A stretch of 64,000 nucleotides of DNA, from contig JAITYX010000042.1 of the NCBI GenBank assembly GCA_021018815.1, forward strand, positions 139,001 to 203,000. The letters run 5' to 3'. Each line of letters opens with the position of its first letter. The stretch's first letter is position 1. The stretch is from Talinum fruticosum (taxonomy: Eukaryota; Streptophyta; Magnoliopsida; Caryophyllales; Talinaceae). The translations under genes were made by a program, and so were the position numbers. Below the pieces are notes generated by a model. The model did no database searches. It saw only the letters and a list, made by a program, of their open reading frames with translations, and was not told where the DNA came from. Below, piece by piece: positions 24,451 through 37,429 of the stretch.

Positions 24451-27076
24451 ATGTCGCACTTCGGGAGATCTGGTCCTCCAGATATCAGAGACACTTACTC
24501 TCTCCTCGTCCTCAACATCACCTTCAGTAACTTCCTCTCCCTCCCTTCCCCCGCTCTCTATCTCCCTCCCCCTCTCTCTTCCTAATCTTGAGCTGTAACT
24601 GTTGACAGGGACAACTGCCGATGACTTGTACCCTTTGTTCGATCGATACGGCAAGGTCGTCGATGTCTTCATCCCCCGTGACCGCAGGTTGGGGTTTCTT
24701 TCTTCCCGAATTTATCCTATTTTCGTAGCTTACTGCTTCCTTTTGATATGCCTGCACGATTGATACAGAACTGGTGAATCGCGTGGGTTTGCATTTGTGC
24801 GTTACAAATATCAAGACGAGGCGCAGAAGGCTGTCGAGAAGCTTGATGGTTTTTACCTTCCTATTCTTCACTTCTTTATCTCAACTAATTGCCCTCATTT
24901 TCTCCTCCTCATGTTGAATCCATTTTCTCCTCCTTCTATCTGCAGGAAGAGTTGTTGATGGCAGAGAGATAATGGTCCAGTTCGCGAAATATGGACCCAA
25001 TGCCGAGCGAATGTAAGCTGCTGACCTTGTTGATCTTTACATTGCATTATGACCTCGGGAATCTTTTACTTCTAATTTATCGCTTTGGAAATTTCATTCT
25101 AATGTAGTGATTGTTGAATATCAGTGTTTTCACCTGCTCATAATCCGAGCGTCGTTGTAGTCTCTGTATTATGATTTCATTCAGTATTAAATAGACGTGT
25201 GGCATCGGTTTTCATCAAGGCAGCTTCTAGAATCTCCTGAGGTACCTTATTATTAATGGTTTTATAGAAACCTTTCCTTAGAAATGCTACTTTTTGTTTT
25301 TTGGGGGGTGGGTGGCCACTGCCAGTCCATTTTTGGCTATGTTACTCAGAGATTCAGCCATGCCCATACTCTGCAGCTTTCGTAGAAAAATTGTGCCCTT
25401 TTGGTCCAAAAATGAATAGTTGAGTGTATGCCCATTTCCAAGTATTACACATGGGTACTTGAGCCAAAATGAAGAATCAGATTAACCTGGATTTTGGGCG
25501 TTGTCTGCGTTGGAATAGGGCAGCTTAGTTCTCGCTTCTGACATCAGCTGAGGAACTATGCAGAGCTGGTTCTACAATTTGTATAATTCTCACAACAATG
25601 AAAAAAAAAACATACAGCTGTTTCTCTGAAGATTTTTGTTTGCAAATCTGATTGCTTTTGGTCTTTTGTTAGTCTTCTTCATTCTCGAACACATTCCATT
25701 TATTATGCTTATAAATCTCAAGTCAAGTTTTCACCTTTTAGTGGTTATTATATTGTGAAAACAAAGTGTAAGAGTAGTTTTCATTCTCCATAAGTTTTTG
25801 AGTATTTCTCGTGAAACCGTTAAGGATAGACTTCCATGAAGAGAGTGTAGGTAGTAGCTCTTGTTTTCTTGTGTTTTATTTTGGTATGATGGCATGAAAT
25901 CACAAAGCTTTAGTGTCTTCCCCCCCTTCATAAGCATATAGGAGCTAGATGTGATGTACATAGCATATCATTCAAGTCGAATGATTTACTATTTGCACCT
26001 TCGCCACTGGTGCTCAATTGCAATGTTAATACCGATTGTTCATCTAATATGTTCTAGTTTATGGGTCAGTACGGTTTCTGCGTACTTTGTGGTTCTTCGC
26101 CTTAGACAGTCTTTTTCTGTTTGAACTTGTATGTCTAATCGGTTTCCTGAGACTTGTATAGCATTTTTGTTTAAACTTTGAAGGGACAATTTGGTTCTAG
26201 TACACTGGTAAACTTAGTTATATTATTTGGTATCTCAATCTTTGCAGTCACAAAGGGAGGATACTGGAGCCAGTCAAGTCTAAAGGAAGGTCAAGAAGCC
26301 CTCGCCCAAGGTTATTATATGCTTTGAAAGAGAGTTGAACCCCTCCCCCGCCCCCGAACAAAAAAAAAAAAAAAAAAAGAGAGAAGGGAAAAACCAGTCT
26401 TCTCCTCATCTGATTAGGTTACTCATAGCTTTTTAGATGGGTTACTCACTGCAGTACAATATTATTTGCTTTCAGATATCGGGATGATTATAGGGACAGG
26501 GATCAGAGGCGGCGAAGTCGCAGCAGGAGCAGAGATAGGTATGACCGCGATGGGTACCGTGGGAAGGACACAGATTACCGTCATCGAAGCAGGAGCTACA
26601 GCAGAAGCCCAGACTATCACAAGGATGATGGCAGAGGAAGATATGATGATGAGAGGCGGAGCCGCACCCGCAGCCGTTCTTATAGAAGGTTCTATATAAC
26701 AATTTTATGCTTTGTTATATTTTTCTTATAAAAAAAATGCTATGTTTCTGCAACTTACTTTCATTATGTTCTCATTTGAGATTTTTTTTTCACCTTTTCT
26801 CTTCTAGTGCTTCTCCTCGTAGAGCTAGCCCTAGTCCAAGGAGAAGCCCCTCTCCCAGGAGATCTCCTAGGGGTGAAAGTCCTGATAGACGTGTTCGTGA
26901 AGAGCAGTCTCCAATTCCAAGGAGTGTCTCACCCCGTGGCCGACCCGCTGATTTGGGAAGCCAGTCTCCTCATAAGTCTGATGGAGATGTGAGTTTTGCC
27001 TGCAATTCGTCTGCCTTTCTGTGAGCAGCAATCCTTTTGAGTGATTTCTAACATGATACTTATTTATCAGCAGTAG
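24451..27076 (+). CDS. SC35: Serine/arginine-rich splicing factor SC35
   Basis: Coding exons 24451-24526, 24609-24687, 24769-24848, 24946-25012, 26248-26310, 26476-26688 and 26808-26988, with the stop just after acceptor 27070; all phases agree, giving about 254 residues. Residues 1-95 form one RRM: the start MSHFGRSGPPDI, RNP2-like LLVLNI, RNP1 RGFAFVRY, and VDGREIMVQFAKYGP. The rest is an RS domain with RRRSRSRSRDR, SRSYSRSPDY and repeated SPRRSPSPRR. Plant SC35 binds exonic enhancers and recruits U1/U2 components in the nucleus. Intron 4 is long (1,235 bp), as is often the case for alternatively spliced SR genes. The last junction reads tatcag-cag-tag, a NAGNAG acceptor directly on the stop codon; retention of that intron would add 12 residues and stop at 27024. 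The frame is intact. Confidence 0.95.
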
Positions 27077-30000
27077 ATGGCATGGAATGATGAAATGTTC
27101 TTTGATTGGAGTTCTCCTGATGGAGTGCCCTGTTCTGGAAAGCCTTTGCCAGTGCATGCTTATGGTTCGTTGCTTGGCTCGAATTGAAGCCTTTCTTGAA
27201 TGTTAAAATCTCTCTTTGTTGAATATGTATGCACATTCAATTTCTGGGTATGGAACGGTTGTTTAACTACTAAGCCATTCACTTCTGTGGTTTACTCTAC
27301 AGACTTGGTTGTATGATCTCTTCGTGTTTGAAGTGTCTTTTCTTCTCTTCTTTATGGTTCTTGTGCTCTTTTCACGTCAGTCTCACTGGTTTGCATCTGC
27401 TGTTCTTTTCTGTGGAGCTGTTATGTAATGTTCACTGATCATCTATCACTTATGTAGTGCAAGTGGTCCATATTTGATTGTTTTGCTGCCAATGGTTTAT
27501 ATATGTTTGTTAGAGTCTCTTTCCTGGCTTTGGTGCTTATATTCATCAAACATATGGTTAATCTCCAGACATAACTTCCTTTTTCTTTTTATTTTTTAAA
27601 AAAAGGGGTTTTGGGGGTGTGGGCGTAGTGAGAGTTGGTAATTCAACTCGGCTTTTTCTCTTGTGAAATTCCATCGAATGATTTTATTCCAATGCCCTGT
27701 TGATGCAGCTGGGGGAATGTCAGGTGTCTAAGTCATACTTTAATGTTGTGGATGGTGGGGTAACTGTTCATCTTTTTGCGTCCTTAGTCTAACTCTTTTG
27801 TGGGAGCATTTAACTGATAGAGCTTTAAGGTCAGGAAAAAGCTAATGTTTTACCCTGTGTCACAGCATTTGAGCTCGTGGCGTAGCTGCGTACGTGAGCT
27901 AGTGGCTGTACCTGCATATCTGAGCATGTTGCTGTAGCTTCAACGTCATAGGCTTTTTGTTAAGGTGGCCTGTTGGTGCAATTGCGGCTGATAGTAACCT
28001 GATTAATTGCTTAATTTGTTTTCAATGAATCGATCCCCTCCCTTGGACCCTTGGTAGCTGAATGCATGCTGGTATCTGTCCTACCTCAGTCTCCGCTGTT
28101 GTTACAGCATTTGAGTTCGTGAGTATAGCTGCATACCCTTGGCTGTAGCACTCAAGTAATAGGAGTTTGTTCATAAGAACAACCGTCCCTGCTTATGCTG
28201 CTGTTGCCTTCCAATTGTTTTCTTCTTCTGGTGGTCCTGAGTAAGTCTTTCTTGGTCTCTCTAAGCTGCTTGCAATTTTTCACCTGCTTAATTGTCTCAG
28301 TGTGTGAGCTGTTGACTGTAGCGGCTTGTGTGAGCTTGCGGCTACAGTTGCCTAAATCGTTGGCTGTTCTTGTTGATTGCTTGACGCTGGTCTGCTGCGG
28401 ATAGCTCCTGATTTCTTGCTTATTCTCCATAGCTATTTTGAAATCCCTGCCGTGAAAGGGTTGCTGCTCTCAGCTGCTGGTCAATGTGTTGGAGTTGATC
28501 CCTCCAACTCTCTCTTTGATTTTGCTCATTCTGGGATTGGCGCTTGTTGGTTTCATTTTAGAGTTTTATATGTTTTGCAGAAAAAGTTGGACATATAGTT
28601 ACTATTCGGTCAATATGTTTAGGCTTTCAGGATGAATAGAGTAAAGAGTAAACCCTTGCTCTAGTGTAGATCTTGATAACGTGCTTATAGATTGGATTTA
28701 TGATGAACAGATCCTATTGGATATTGTAGGTCCTTTTGTGATTAATATTACAGACTTGTTGGGTCTGTTATGGTTAACTCTTAAAGTTTAGAAGACAGGA
28801 CGGCAGTAGCATATCTGAAAGGTATTGGAGATAGAGCAGAGCCATGGCTGATATTCATATATATAGGCCGTGATTGATGTTCAAGTAGATAGTGAACCAC
28901 CTTCAGTATGAGGTATGAGAGCTGGAGTGAGTGAAATTTGGGTGATCTGGAGACATTTGAGAGTATGGAGTGCAGTGACATTTGTCTACACTGGTACAAA
29001 TGAGAGTGTTATGATGTATCCCTTCTCAGGAGGATCCCTCCTCCCTTGACTCCCCCTTCTTGGGTGCTGCATTTTCTTGAAATCGTTTTGGTTTACATTT
29101 TCTTGAATGAAATCATCTTGTTAATGGAGGTTGAATCAGAGGCCATGCCATTTCCCATTTGTATGAGGTGTCGGACCCTTACAGGGTTGCATGAGCCAGG
29201 AAACAAAATTAAAAAAAATGTCGTGCTATGTTAGATTATGAGGACGCAGTGCATCAACTAACTGTCTAACCATAAGTTGTGGTGTTTGATGAGCCGAGTT
29301 GGCTGACTATGAAGTTAATCTGCTGGTCAGCCAGCCCTTGTGATTTCAGCTACCCTTTCCCGGATGCTGCTGACTGCTGAACTATGCCATTTGGTTTGGT
29401 CAATGGTTGGCTAATACATATCCCATTACTTCTGTTCAACCAGTATTATAACTTTTAGGGAAGTGCTTGGCTCGCCTTCATAACATCTGCCTCACACACA
29501 GTAATTAGGATTTTATGTTTTGATTTCGAGTGATCCACAAAGGTAATTTATACGATTACGATTTAACAGGGCAAAGGTATTAAAACCTGGAGTTAATGTA
29601 ATTAGGAACATTATTCACCTTTGATAGTGCATAGAAGTGGTTCTGAAACAAGGCCTTTTTTTTTTTTCTTTTTTTAAGTAAGGCTTTTGAAACAGGATTA
29701 AACACTACATATTAACATACATAGCATTCTTTAATCAATGGGGAAATATAGTGACATATAATATATGTATTGTACATGATCGAACATGAACCTCAAATAT
29801 ATAAATCATGGTCATCTGATTATTATTAATGGCGATTATGGGATCTAATTAATCGTGACTCTTTTGTGGTGATTTAAAAATGTTAATTATATAGTCTAAT
29901 GATCAATCTTGCATAAACTGGAGGCGTATATGCTAAAGGAGCTATTCAAGGATAGCAATAGATGGCTAAAAACTGATTTTTAGAAAATTGGGTTGAAAGA

Positions 30001-30704
30001 AATTTTTTCAGAAAAGTAAGAATTTTTCTTGTATTTGGTTCAAGGAAAATAGAAAGGAATAAAAATCATGTGAAAAATTTGGTAAAAAAGATAATTTTAG
30101 ACAAAGTAAGAATTTTTCTTTAAGTTTATTTCAAGTAATTTTTTGTGAAGCTCTCGTACTCATTATGTTTCTCTACTTCCTTCTCTCACCGTTTCTTTCA
30201 ATCAATTAAAGTTTTACTCCATTTTCAGCCTCTCTTATTATCCAATAAATTAGACATAATTTCATGGTAAACTATGTTGGAGATGTAGAGAGATAAGAGG
30301 GGGTTTCAACTTTTAATAAAGGAGAGAGAAAGCGACTGATGGGCTAAAAATGGGGGTTTAAGTTGGAGAGAAAGAGAGAGGTAGGAGGGAGTCTCAGCTC
30401 TAAATGGAGTACAAACAAAGCGACCGGGGGAGGGGGTGATTTGAAAATAGGAATTCGAGAAATAATTAACAAAAATGAAGGTTTTTTTTCCTCCTTAATT
30501 TCCTAGGTCCAAATGGAAGGAAAAAAAAAAATTTCTTTTATTTTTTTCTACTAAATTTTTTTCCTCCAAGTTTTCTTTCCTCATTTCTTAGAATCAAATA
30601 GACCCTAAAGATTGGAATTTTAAAGAAAAAGAGGAAAGAAGTTTAATAATAATATTGTATACTCGATTTGTTTCACAATGAGTGTCACTTAATTAACATT
30701 TTCT

Positions 30705-30926
30705 GTTTTATAATATTTGTCACTTCACAATTTCAATGATATATTAATGATTAGTTTATCAATTTTGTTCTTATTAATTTTTTCCTCTTTTTTCTTCATT
30801 AATTTTCTTCATTTCCAATAAAACCTCGAGACAACTTGTTCTTTAATACAAATTTTATCATAATTTTTGTGTTTTTGTGTATCATCTCACAATTCAAAAG
30901 CGACAAGTATTATAAAGTAGAGAGAG
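30705..30926. mobile_element. Second copy of the short Stowaway-like MITE
   Basis: Left arm ttttataatatttgtcactt and right arm gcgacaagtattataaagta are reverse complementary. The inner sequence tttgtcacttcacaatttcaat matches the element at 548-681. Confidence 0.5.
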
Positions 30927-31913
30927 TAAGAAAAGAAATACCATCTGACAATATGGAATTTGGTAGAGTCCGATATTCTCAAACAAATAAGTTGGCAGCG
31001 CTTAAGATGATTTTAGGCGCGCCGTGGTCCAGAATAAGTATTTGCTGATCCGTGGGCTTCGTGTTTTGGTTATAAGAAGTGTTTCTCTGCGCGCTTGCAG
31101 CGCCTCGACTCAAATTTCCGCTGTAGGATTGAATGAGGTAACGAGAGCTGAAGCCAAGGCTCTGTAGTTATGATGTATTGAATTATGTAAATGAGATGAA
31201 AGTTCATAGTTTATTGCCAAAATAAACGAGTGACAAATTTTTTGTTTCTTTATAATGACCAAGCCCTCAGGCCAATGAGCGCTGCTCTCTCTTAGTGGAC
31301 GTTTTGTGGGGCAGTCAACCATGTAGACTTTGTTGGATGATATGATGGCTAATATCTTGTGTTTAATCTGCATCATGAGGTATTGACTCCCCACGAAAAT
31401 ATGGCCACCATAACAATATATTTATATATTTTTTGGTCTATATAATACTATATTTCTTTAATCATATCTTTTAAATTAAATGGACAATGTTAAGTTTCTT
31501 GGAATTCGTCGTCAACATTTACATCAATTTACATGGTATTAAATGTCAACAATTTATATATTGGTATCTACTTAGACTAAATGAACTTTAACGCGGTCGA
31601 AGATCTTTTATCCGGTTAGACATCAAGGTGGTCTTTTAAGTAAGATGTTCCACATTTTGCAACTCTCCAAGTCTTACTAAGCGTATAAATTTATATCGAC
31701 TGTTATGTTTGACTATTTATTATTTCCTTTTTTAGTTTAGTTAAGAGTGTTATCTCTTTCGAGTTGTGGTCGTTTAAGCTAAAACTCATCCCAATAAATA
31801 CGCTTTTATTATATCGAACTTGCGTTCTTATATGGATAAGTTCTACCAGCTCAACTAACAGTTTGTTGGCATGTGACCATTTATCATTGCAAGATGCATG
31901 GTATGGCTTGGTG

Positions 31914-31921
31914 TATAAATA
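31914..31921 (+). promoter_or_regulatory. TATA box candidate of the hexose transporter
   Basis: TATAAATA about 150 bp upstream of the ATG at 32070, followed by a GA-rich leader. Position and sequence fit a plant TATA box. Confidence 0.5.
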
Positions 31922-32069
31922 TCAGATATTGGTGAGTGGGTTTTCCATTGGGGGTCCTCTTTGCCAGGTTGGGGATCCTCGTACGTCTCTGTATCTGTTT
32001 TTCTCTCTCCAAAAAACAAGAGAGAGGCAGACTGAGAGAGCAGGAGGTGGAAAGTAAAATATTAATGTC

Positions 32070-35000
32070 ATGGGAGGAATTGGAATTCTACTGGGAAATG
32101 GAGATGGAGATGGAGGGAGCTCCAGCAGCAGCAGCAGTAGTGGGCGGATAACTCTGTCAGTGGTGATAACTTGCATAGTTGCTGCCTCCGGAGGCCTCAT
32201 TTTCGGCTATGACATTGGCATTTCTGGTACTGAAATCTACTATTACTAATCTTGTCCTGTTTAATTGTCTTCTTTTGCTTCAATTCGGCTCATGTTTGCC
32301 TCCTGTCTTGTGCATCAAGAGGATTAATACTCTTGATGGATTGGATCTGGATTCTTGTTTGCTTGGGGGGTTGATTATAGAGGACAAGGGCATAAATGTT
32401 AATTCATTGTACTTGTTACTTGCATATATTAGTGCCAGGATCCCAAATTGAGGTCAATTGGATCGCATTATTGTGCATATGGTATCAGTTATCCGAACCT
32501 CCTCAAAATTAAAATTACAGAAGTAGGACTAAGTCAAGATGGGCCTGGTGTTGACTAGACCTGACCACACTGACTGTTAGGTGCTCGCATAACCTCAATA
32601 ATAGACTTTTAATCAACACACAAATTGCATTATATTATATTGATTTTATACTTTCTGGGGAAGCAAAGCCATCTAATTATTAATTCGTTGATTCTGGGGA
32701 AGCCATGATATTAAAAAATTTAACCTTTAATTAAACAAAAAATATTAGTCGTTGATCTGGTTTTCTATCTTTCTCTTCTTGGAGAAATACCCTTCATTTC
32801 TTAAGTCTCAACCACTAGTTTCCGTGACAGTTTCAGCTTCATGTTATGCATTTTTACACGTACAGCTCAGGGTCTAGAGCCTTGAGGTACCCAACTCTGA
32901 ATTTTCTTTTTCTACCAGATCAGTATCCGTGTATGCTTGTGGAAAGGTTGGCTTTAATTCGCATATCTTACTTTTTGTAGTAATTGAGGTCATTGTAGAA
33001 GAGCATATTAAGTAAATTCTACAAAGAAATTAAGAAAAGAAGACATCTGAGTACATATGTAAGTAAACTGATAAAGTAAATTATCATGGAAATCAATGTT
33101 CCTAAATGATATTCTGAACCAGTCCTCCTTAGAATATTGATTTTCTCAAGCTGTTGAGCAATGGAGTTAACTTAGGGCAGGCTGGCTTACCCTTGGCTTG
33201 GACCAACTTGGGTCAGTTCACCGAGCCACATGTTTAGCGCTATTCTTTCTTTCTAAACGCACACACACATCACATTCACATGCGAAGAAAAATAATGAGT
33301 TTAAGGTAGAGTAACATACTAGCCTACTATTCGTGGGCACAACAGCATTAAAAGGATTTTTTACATCAGTGTAATTGCTCAAAAGATGTGGCAGTGTACG
33401 GTAAAGCAACATACAATATTTAGTGTCCGAGGCAAGTTAAGTTTGCATGAACGTTCTGGTTTGACTACTGGCCGTAACAATATTTTGAAATTCTGAACGC
33501 TTAATACAGGTGGAGTGACAACAATGGTTCCATTCTTAAGGAAGTTCTTCCCGTCAATACCAAAAAAGGCAGGAGATGCTGAAACAAATATGTACTGCAT
33601 TTATGACAGCCAAGTATTGACATTGTTCACATCTTCCCTGTACATTGCTGGATTAGCGGCATGCCTGGTAGCTAGCCGTGTCACTACCAGACTAGGCCGC
33701 AAGTCCACCATGCTGTTGGGTGGCTGTACCTTTCTCCTTGGCGCTGCCATCAATGGAGCTGCTCAAAATGTTGCCATGCTCATTGGTGGCCGTATTTTGC
33801 TTGGTTTTGGAGTCGGCTTTGCCAATCAGGTCACCCATCAGAACCTACTACACAACATACATTAACCGCAGTCACTTGAGGTTGAGGATTCTCTGAGTGT
33901 GTTCTCATTAAGCTAATAAAGCCTTTTGCTCATGGTACAGGCAACCCCAGTTTATCTGTCAGAGGTGGCACCCCCAAAATGGCGAGGGGCATTCAACACT
34001 GGATTCCAGTTCTTCATAGGAGTTGGGGTGGTTGTAGCCAACTGCATCAACTATGGGACAGCCAAGCGAAGCTGGGGGTGGCGACTGTCATTAGGCCTAG
34101 CAGTGGTCCCTGCGGCTATCATGACCCTGGGCACCCTTGTCATTTCGGACACCCCTAGTAGCCTGGTGGAACGAGGCAAGTTAGAGCAGGCTAAACAGTC
34201 CTTGGAAAAGGCTCGAGGGGAGGCTGATGTGGAATCTGAGCTGGCGGAGCTCATCAAGGCTACCGAGGTCGCAAAAACAGCCAATGAGGAGCCCTTTGTG
34301 ACGATACTGGAGAGGCGTTATAGGCCCCACCTGGTCATGGCAATTCTGATCCCTTTCTTCCAACAGGTCACTGGTATTAACATTATCGCTTTCTATGCTC
34401 CTGTCCTGTTTCAGTCAGTTGGATTAGGCAGCGAATCAGCTCTAATAGCTGCTATCATTTTGGGTGTTGTTAACCTTGGTTCAATTCTCGTGTCCACCTT
34501 CATTGTGGATCGATTTGGGCGGAGGCTCTTGTTCCTCGAGGGTGGTGCGCAGATGTTCATTTGTCAGGTACACATAAATGAAAAGGTTGCAATGTCTATA
34601 CGCGCACCCTGAATGATAGATCTATCTGATTCTTAACTCCTCTTTTTCCCCATGCTGAAGGTCGCGGTGGCAAGTGTTCTGGCAGCCACCACAGGAGTGT
34701 CAGGAACAGAGCATATATCAAGGGGCAGCGCGATACTGGTGTTAGTCCTGATGTGCATCTATGCAGCTGGTTTCGGGTGGTCTTGGGGCCCCTGAGTTGG
34801 CTTATTCCAAGTGAAATCTTCCCAATAAAGATCAGGCCGACAGGCCAAAGCATAAGCATAGCTGTGAATTTTGGCATCACATTCATACTTTCACAGACAT
34901 TTTTAGCCATGCTCTGCCACTTCAAATTTGGGGCCTTCCTCTTCTATGCTGGCTGGATTGCCCTGATGACCGTGTTTGTTGCATTGTTTGTGCCAGAGAC

Positions 35001-35079
35001 TAAGAATATTCCGTTGGATTCAATGGATATTGTATGGAAACAGCACTGGTATTGGCAGAGATTTGTCAAGGAGCAGTAG
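32070..35079 (+). CDS. Sugar transport protein (STP/HEX6-type hexose:H+ symporter)
   Basis: Four exons: 32070-32226, 33510-33829, 33941-34567, 34661-35079. The product is an MFS sugar porter of about 507 residues (STPs are ~510-520), plasma-membrane located by family. TM1 carries [18 protein letters not shown]2-3 have SSLYIAGL and the RLGRK signature. Also seen are [32 protein letters not shown], the loop motif [30 protein letters not shown], the second-half signature VDRFGRR, FGWSWGP and the end signature [12 protein letters not shown]. It is closest to the HEX6/STP5/STP8 clade by recall. The final exon has a frameshift: C4 at 34789-34792 must be C5, otherwise a TGA at 34793 truncates the protein after WSWGP and removes the last four helices. 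Restoring one C makes the exon run to the 35079 stop. Confidence 0.93.
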
Positions 35080-37068
35080 CATCAGTTTAATGTATTCAAT
35101 GAACAACTTTCTCTATGCTCTCAAGTCATAATCAGTCAATCACTATTTGTATGTATGACGTGTCACTACTCCACTCCCACTCTCATCCATTCAATTACTG
35201 CACATCATATCTTGCTCATGCATGCAGATCATCACCAGTTACGTCCCCCTTCAATTAATTTCTACAGTAGTAACTAGAAATTGGTAAATAATAATATTAA
35301 TGGATTTCTGATAATATTTAGAGATCACACAAAGATCAAATATATTAATGGATTTCTGATAATATGTAGAGATCGCACAAAGATCAAACATATTTTTTAG
35401 CATAAAATTAAATCTCTCTCCAAGTATGCTTTCCCACCATATCCAAGTTCCATCGTACCAATTACAAATGTTGGTAAGTATTATGCTCATACACCAACAC
35501 AGACACAAATCGGTTCAAATGATTTAACAATTGTTCTTCTAAAGAAGATTTCAAGTTCAAGTCTTGTAAATAGAGAAAGTTCGTGATGAGAAAGCTCTAG
35601 ATCTAGTTTATATGGGTCAATTATAACTCGACTCCTTTAAACAGAGGATTCAAGAGCCTCCAAAAAACATAATATGCTTATATCAAAGATGCCTTTTTTT
35701 CTTTAGTATCTTGTGTGCCTCCTGATAAGCATGGATGGTAGTTAGGAAATTAATTAATTTGGGTTATTATTAGCTTGCATCTTAGGAAGGAATTAGTAAC
35801 TTTTGTTTAATGTATTTGCATGGCTTAATAATTGTTAATTGTACGTGAACCTACTTACATACCATGCGCCCGCGCCCGATTAAATGTTCTACATTCCCCT
35901 GGCTTCTTAAATATTAGTAGTGCAACTGCTTTTTCTCTTTGAAACAAGTAACAGCCTACTCATAGATCCGTAAAACTATGTAATTTAACCGTGATTATTG
36001 TCAATCATTAGGATCCTAATTAAGATTAGTCGGAAGCCTTAGGATAGTAAGATTTTAGAAACAAAATAAATTATTATCCATAACTCTCAATTTACTTTAA
36101 AAATAATAATAGTAAAAAAAGTCAACAAAGTTCAACAATCCTAATTGATTCTAGTACGATTTTAACCAAATTTAATATAATTTTTACCGATTGTAAAGTA
36201 ATTAGGCACAATTTAGGATGGAAATCGTAATGATTCTGGTTGGGTCCTGGTACGAAATCCATATACACGACATATGAAAAGGTTATTATAATATTATTAT
36301 GAGTGGCAGTTAAGCAGCATTAAAGTTGTTTTAATTATCAGGAGTACAGAGCAGGGAGTATTTATAACGTAATTGATTCATATAGACGAGACGATTAGTA
36401 ATGGGGATGTGATTTCTGTGCGTGTTATAAATGATGAGAGCGGATGGAGGAAGATGTATGTCAACTGCATCTGCAACTTTAAGCCAACGAATTCCGGAAG
36501 CTGAAGTTATGACAGGGAGCGGAAGGAGTATATTGAATTCCAATTCACATAAAATAAAACCTCATCGATCAGTATTTATTCAGTAGGGGCATTCAAGACT
36601 TGCCTTCAACTATACTGTACAGAACCACCCATTTAATCCCTCTTCCTACTTCCTTTCTCCCTCTAACGTCACCGCCTCTATTACTACTCTCTCTCTGCAC
36701 GTAAAGTGCTGAAGCTATCTACTCTCTACACGGCCATGTTGGATATATGGGTGGGTGCATGCATGCCAAACTCGTCTAAATGTATGAATATCTTTTCTCC
36801 ACCTTTCTCATAGTACCTCCAAGCATTTCAAGTAGCACAATCAATTTATACTCCCAAATTTATTAATTTAGTCACCCAATCTGTACCACTAGAATCGGCA
36901 TATATAATTTGATATGTTGACATAGCAATTATATTATTCATGTAAAGTTTGTACGCATAATAAACAATTGGGAGTACATCGTACTAGATGTATATAGCAT
37001 GCGTAGGTGTTATCATGCTACATATCGTAATTAGTGGAGCAAAAACCTAATTAAGTTAACTCATGCCC

Positions 37069-37069
<1 letters not shown>

Positions 37070-37104
<35 letters not shown>
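37070..37104. repeat. (AAT)n microsatellite
   Basis: About 12 uninterrupted ATA/AAT trinucleotides roughly 330 bp upstream of the CFL1-like start codon. Confidence 0.95.
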
Positions 37105-37361
37105 TTGCCATTAAAAGAAAAGTGAAGTGCAAGCACAAGGAGCAGCAGGATGAGGAGGGAGAGAGAGTAACGTCAACAAACATTAATTAATGATAATAAA
37201 GTGGGTGCATAAATAAATCATAAATGCGGACTAGGAGGAGTTGGTTAGAATTATGCCATCCAAGCTTTAAAGGAGCTGAGGAGGAGCTGAGCTTTGCTCC
37301 GGAAATGCAGTAAATTGAAGCACCCAACTTGGTTGAGCGCGGACCTTTATGTTCGCCTCCC

Positions 37362-37368
37362 TATTTAA
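37362..37368 (+). promoter_or_regulatory. TATA-like box of the CFL1-like gene
   Basis: TATTTAA 62 bp upstream of the ATG, followed directly by a (GA)n leader. Spacing is compatible with a short 5' UTR. Confidence 0.5.
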
Positions 37369-37370
37369 GC

Positions 37371-37412
<42 letters not shown>

Positions 37413-37429
37413 CAAGTCAAGCAAAAGCC

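Larger units (their letters stand above)
27077..32069. other. Long region between SC35 and the hexose transporter
   Basis: The first 1-2 kb is T-rich with GT/AG-like words and may hold the 3' UTR and 3' introns of SC35, but I cannot fix its end. It includes a decayed repeat (agcatttgagctcgtg near 27866 and agcatttgagttcgtg near 28107, each followed by tagctgc). Further on are AT-rich DNA, a possible fold-back element (about 29965-30605), a second copy of the 548-681 MITE family (30705-30926), and the promoter of the transporter. No other gene recognised. Confidence 0.4.
35080..37429. other. Intergenic region and CFL1-like promoter
   Basis: AT-rich, no gene recognised. Contains a short duplicated word (atattaatggatttctgata at about 35294 and 35341), an (AAT)n microsatellite (37070-37104) and, next to the following gene, a TATA-like element and a GA microsatellite in the 5' leader (37374-37412). 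Confidence 0.5.

Noticed and set aside
24310..24672. Minus-strand Glu/Arg-rich frame over the SC35 start
   Set aside because: Antisense of the TC-rich leader and first exons of SC35.
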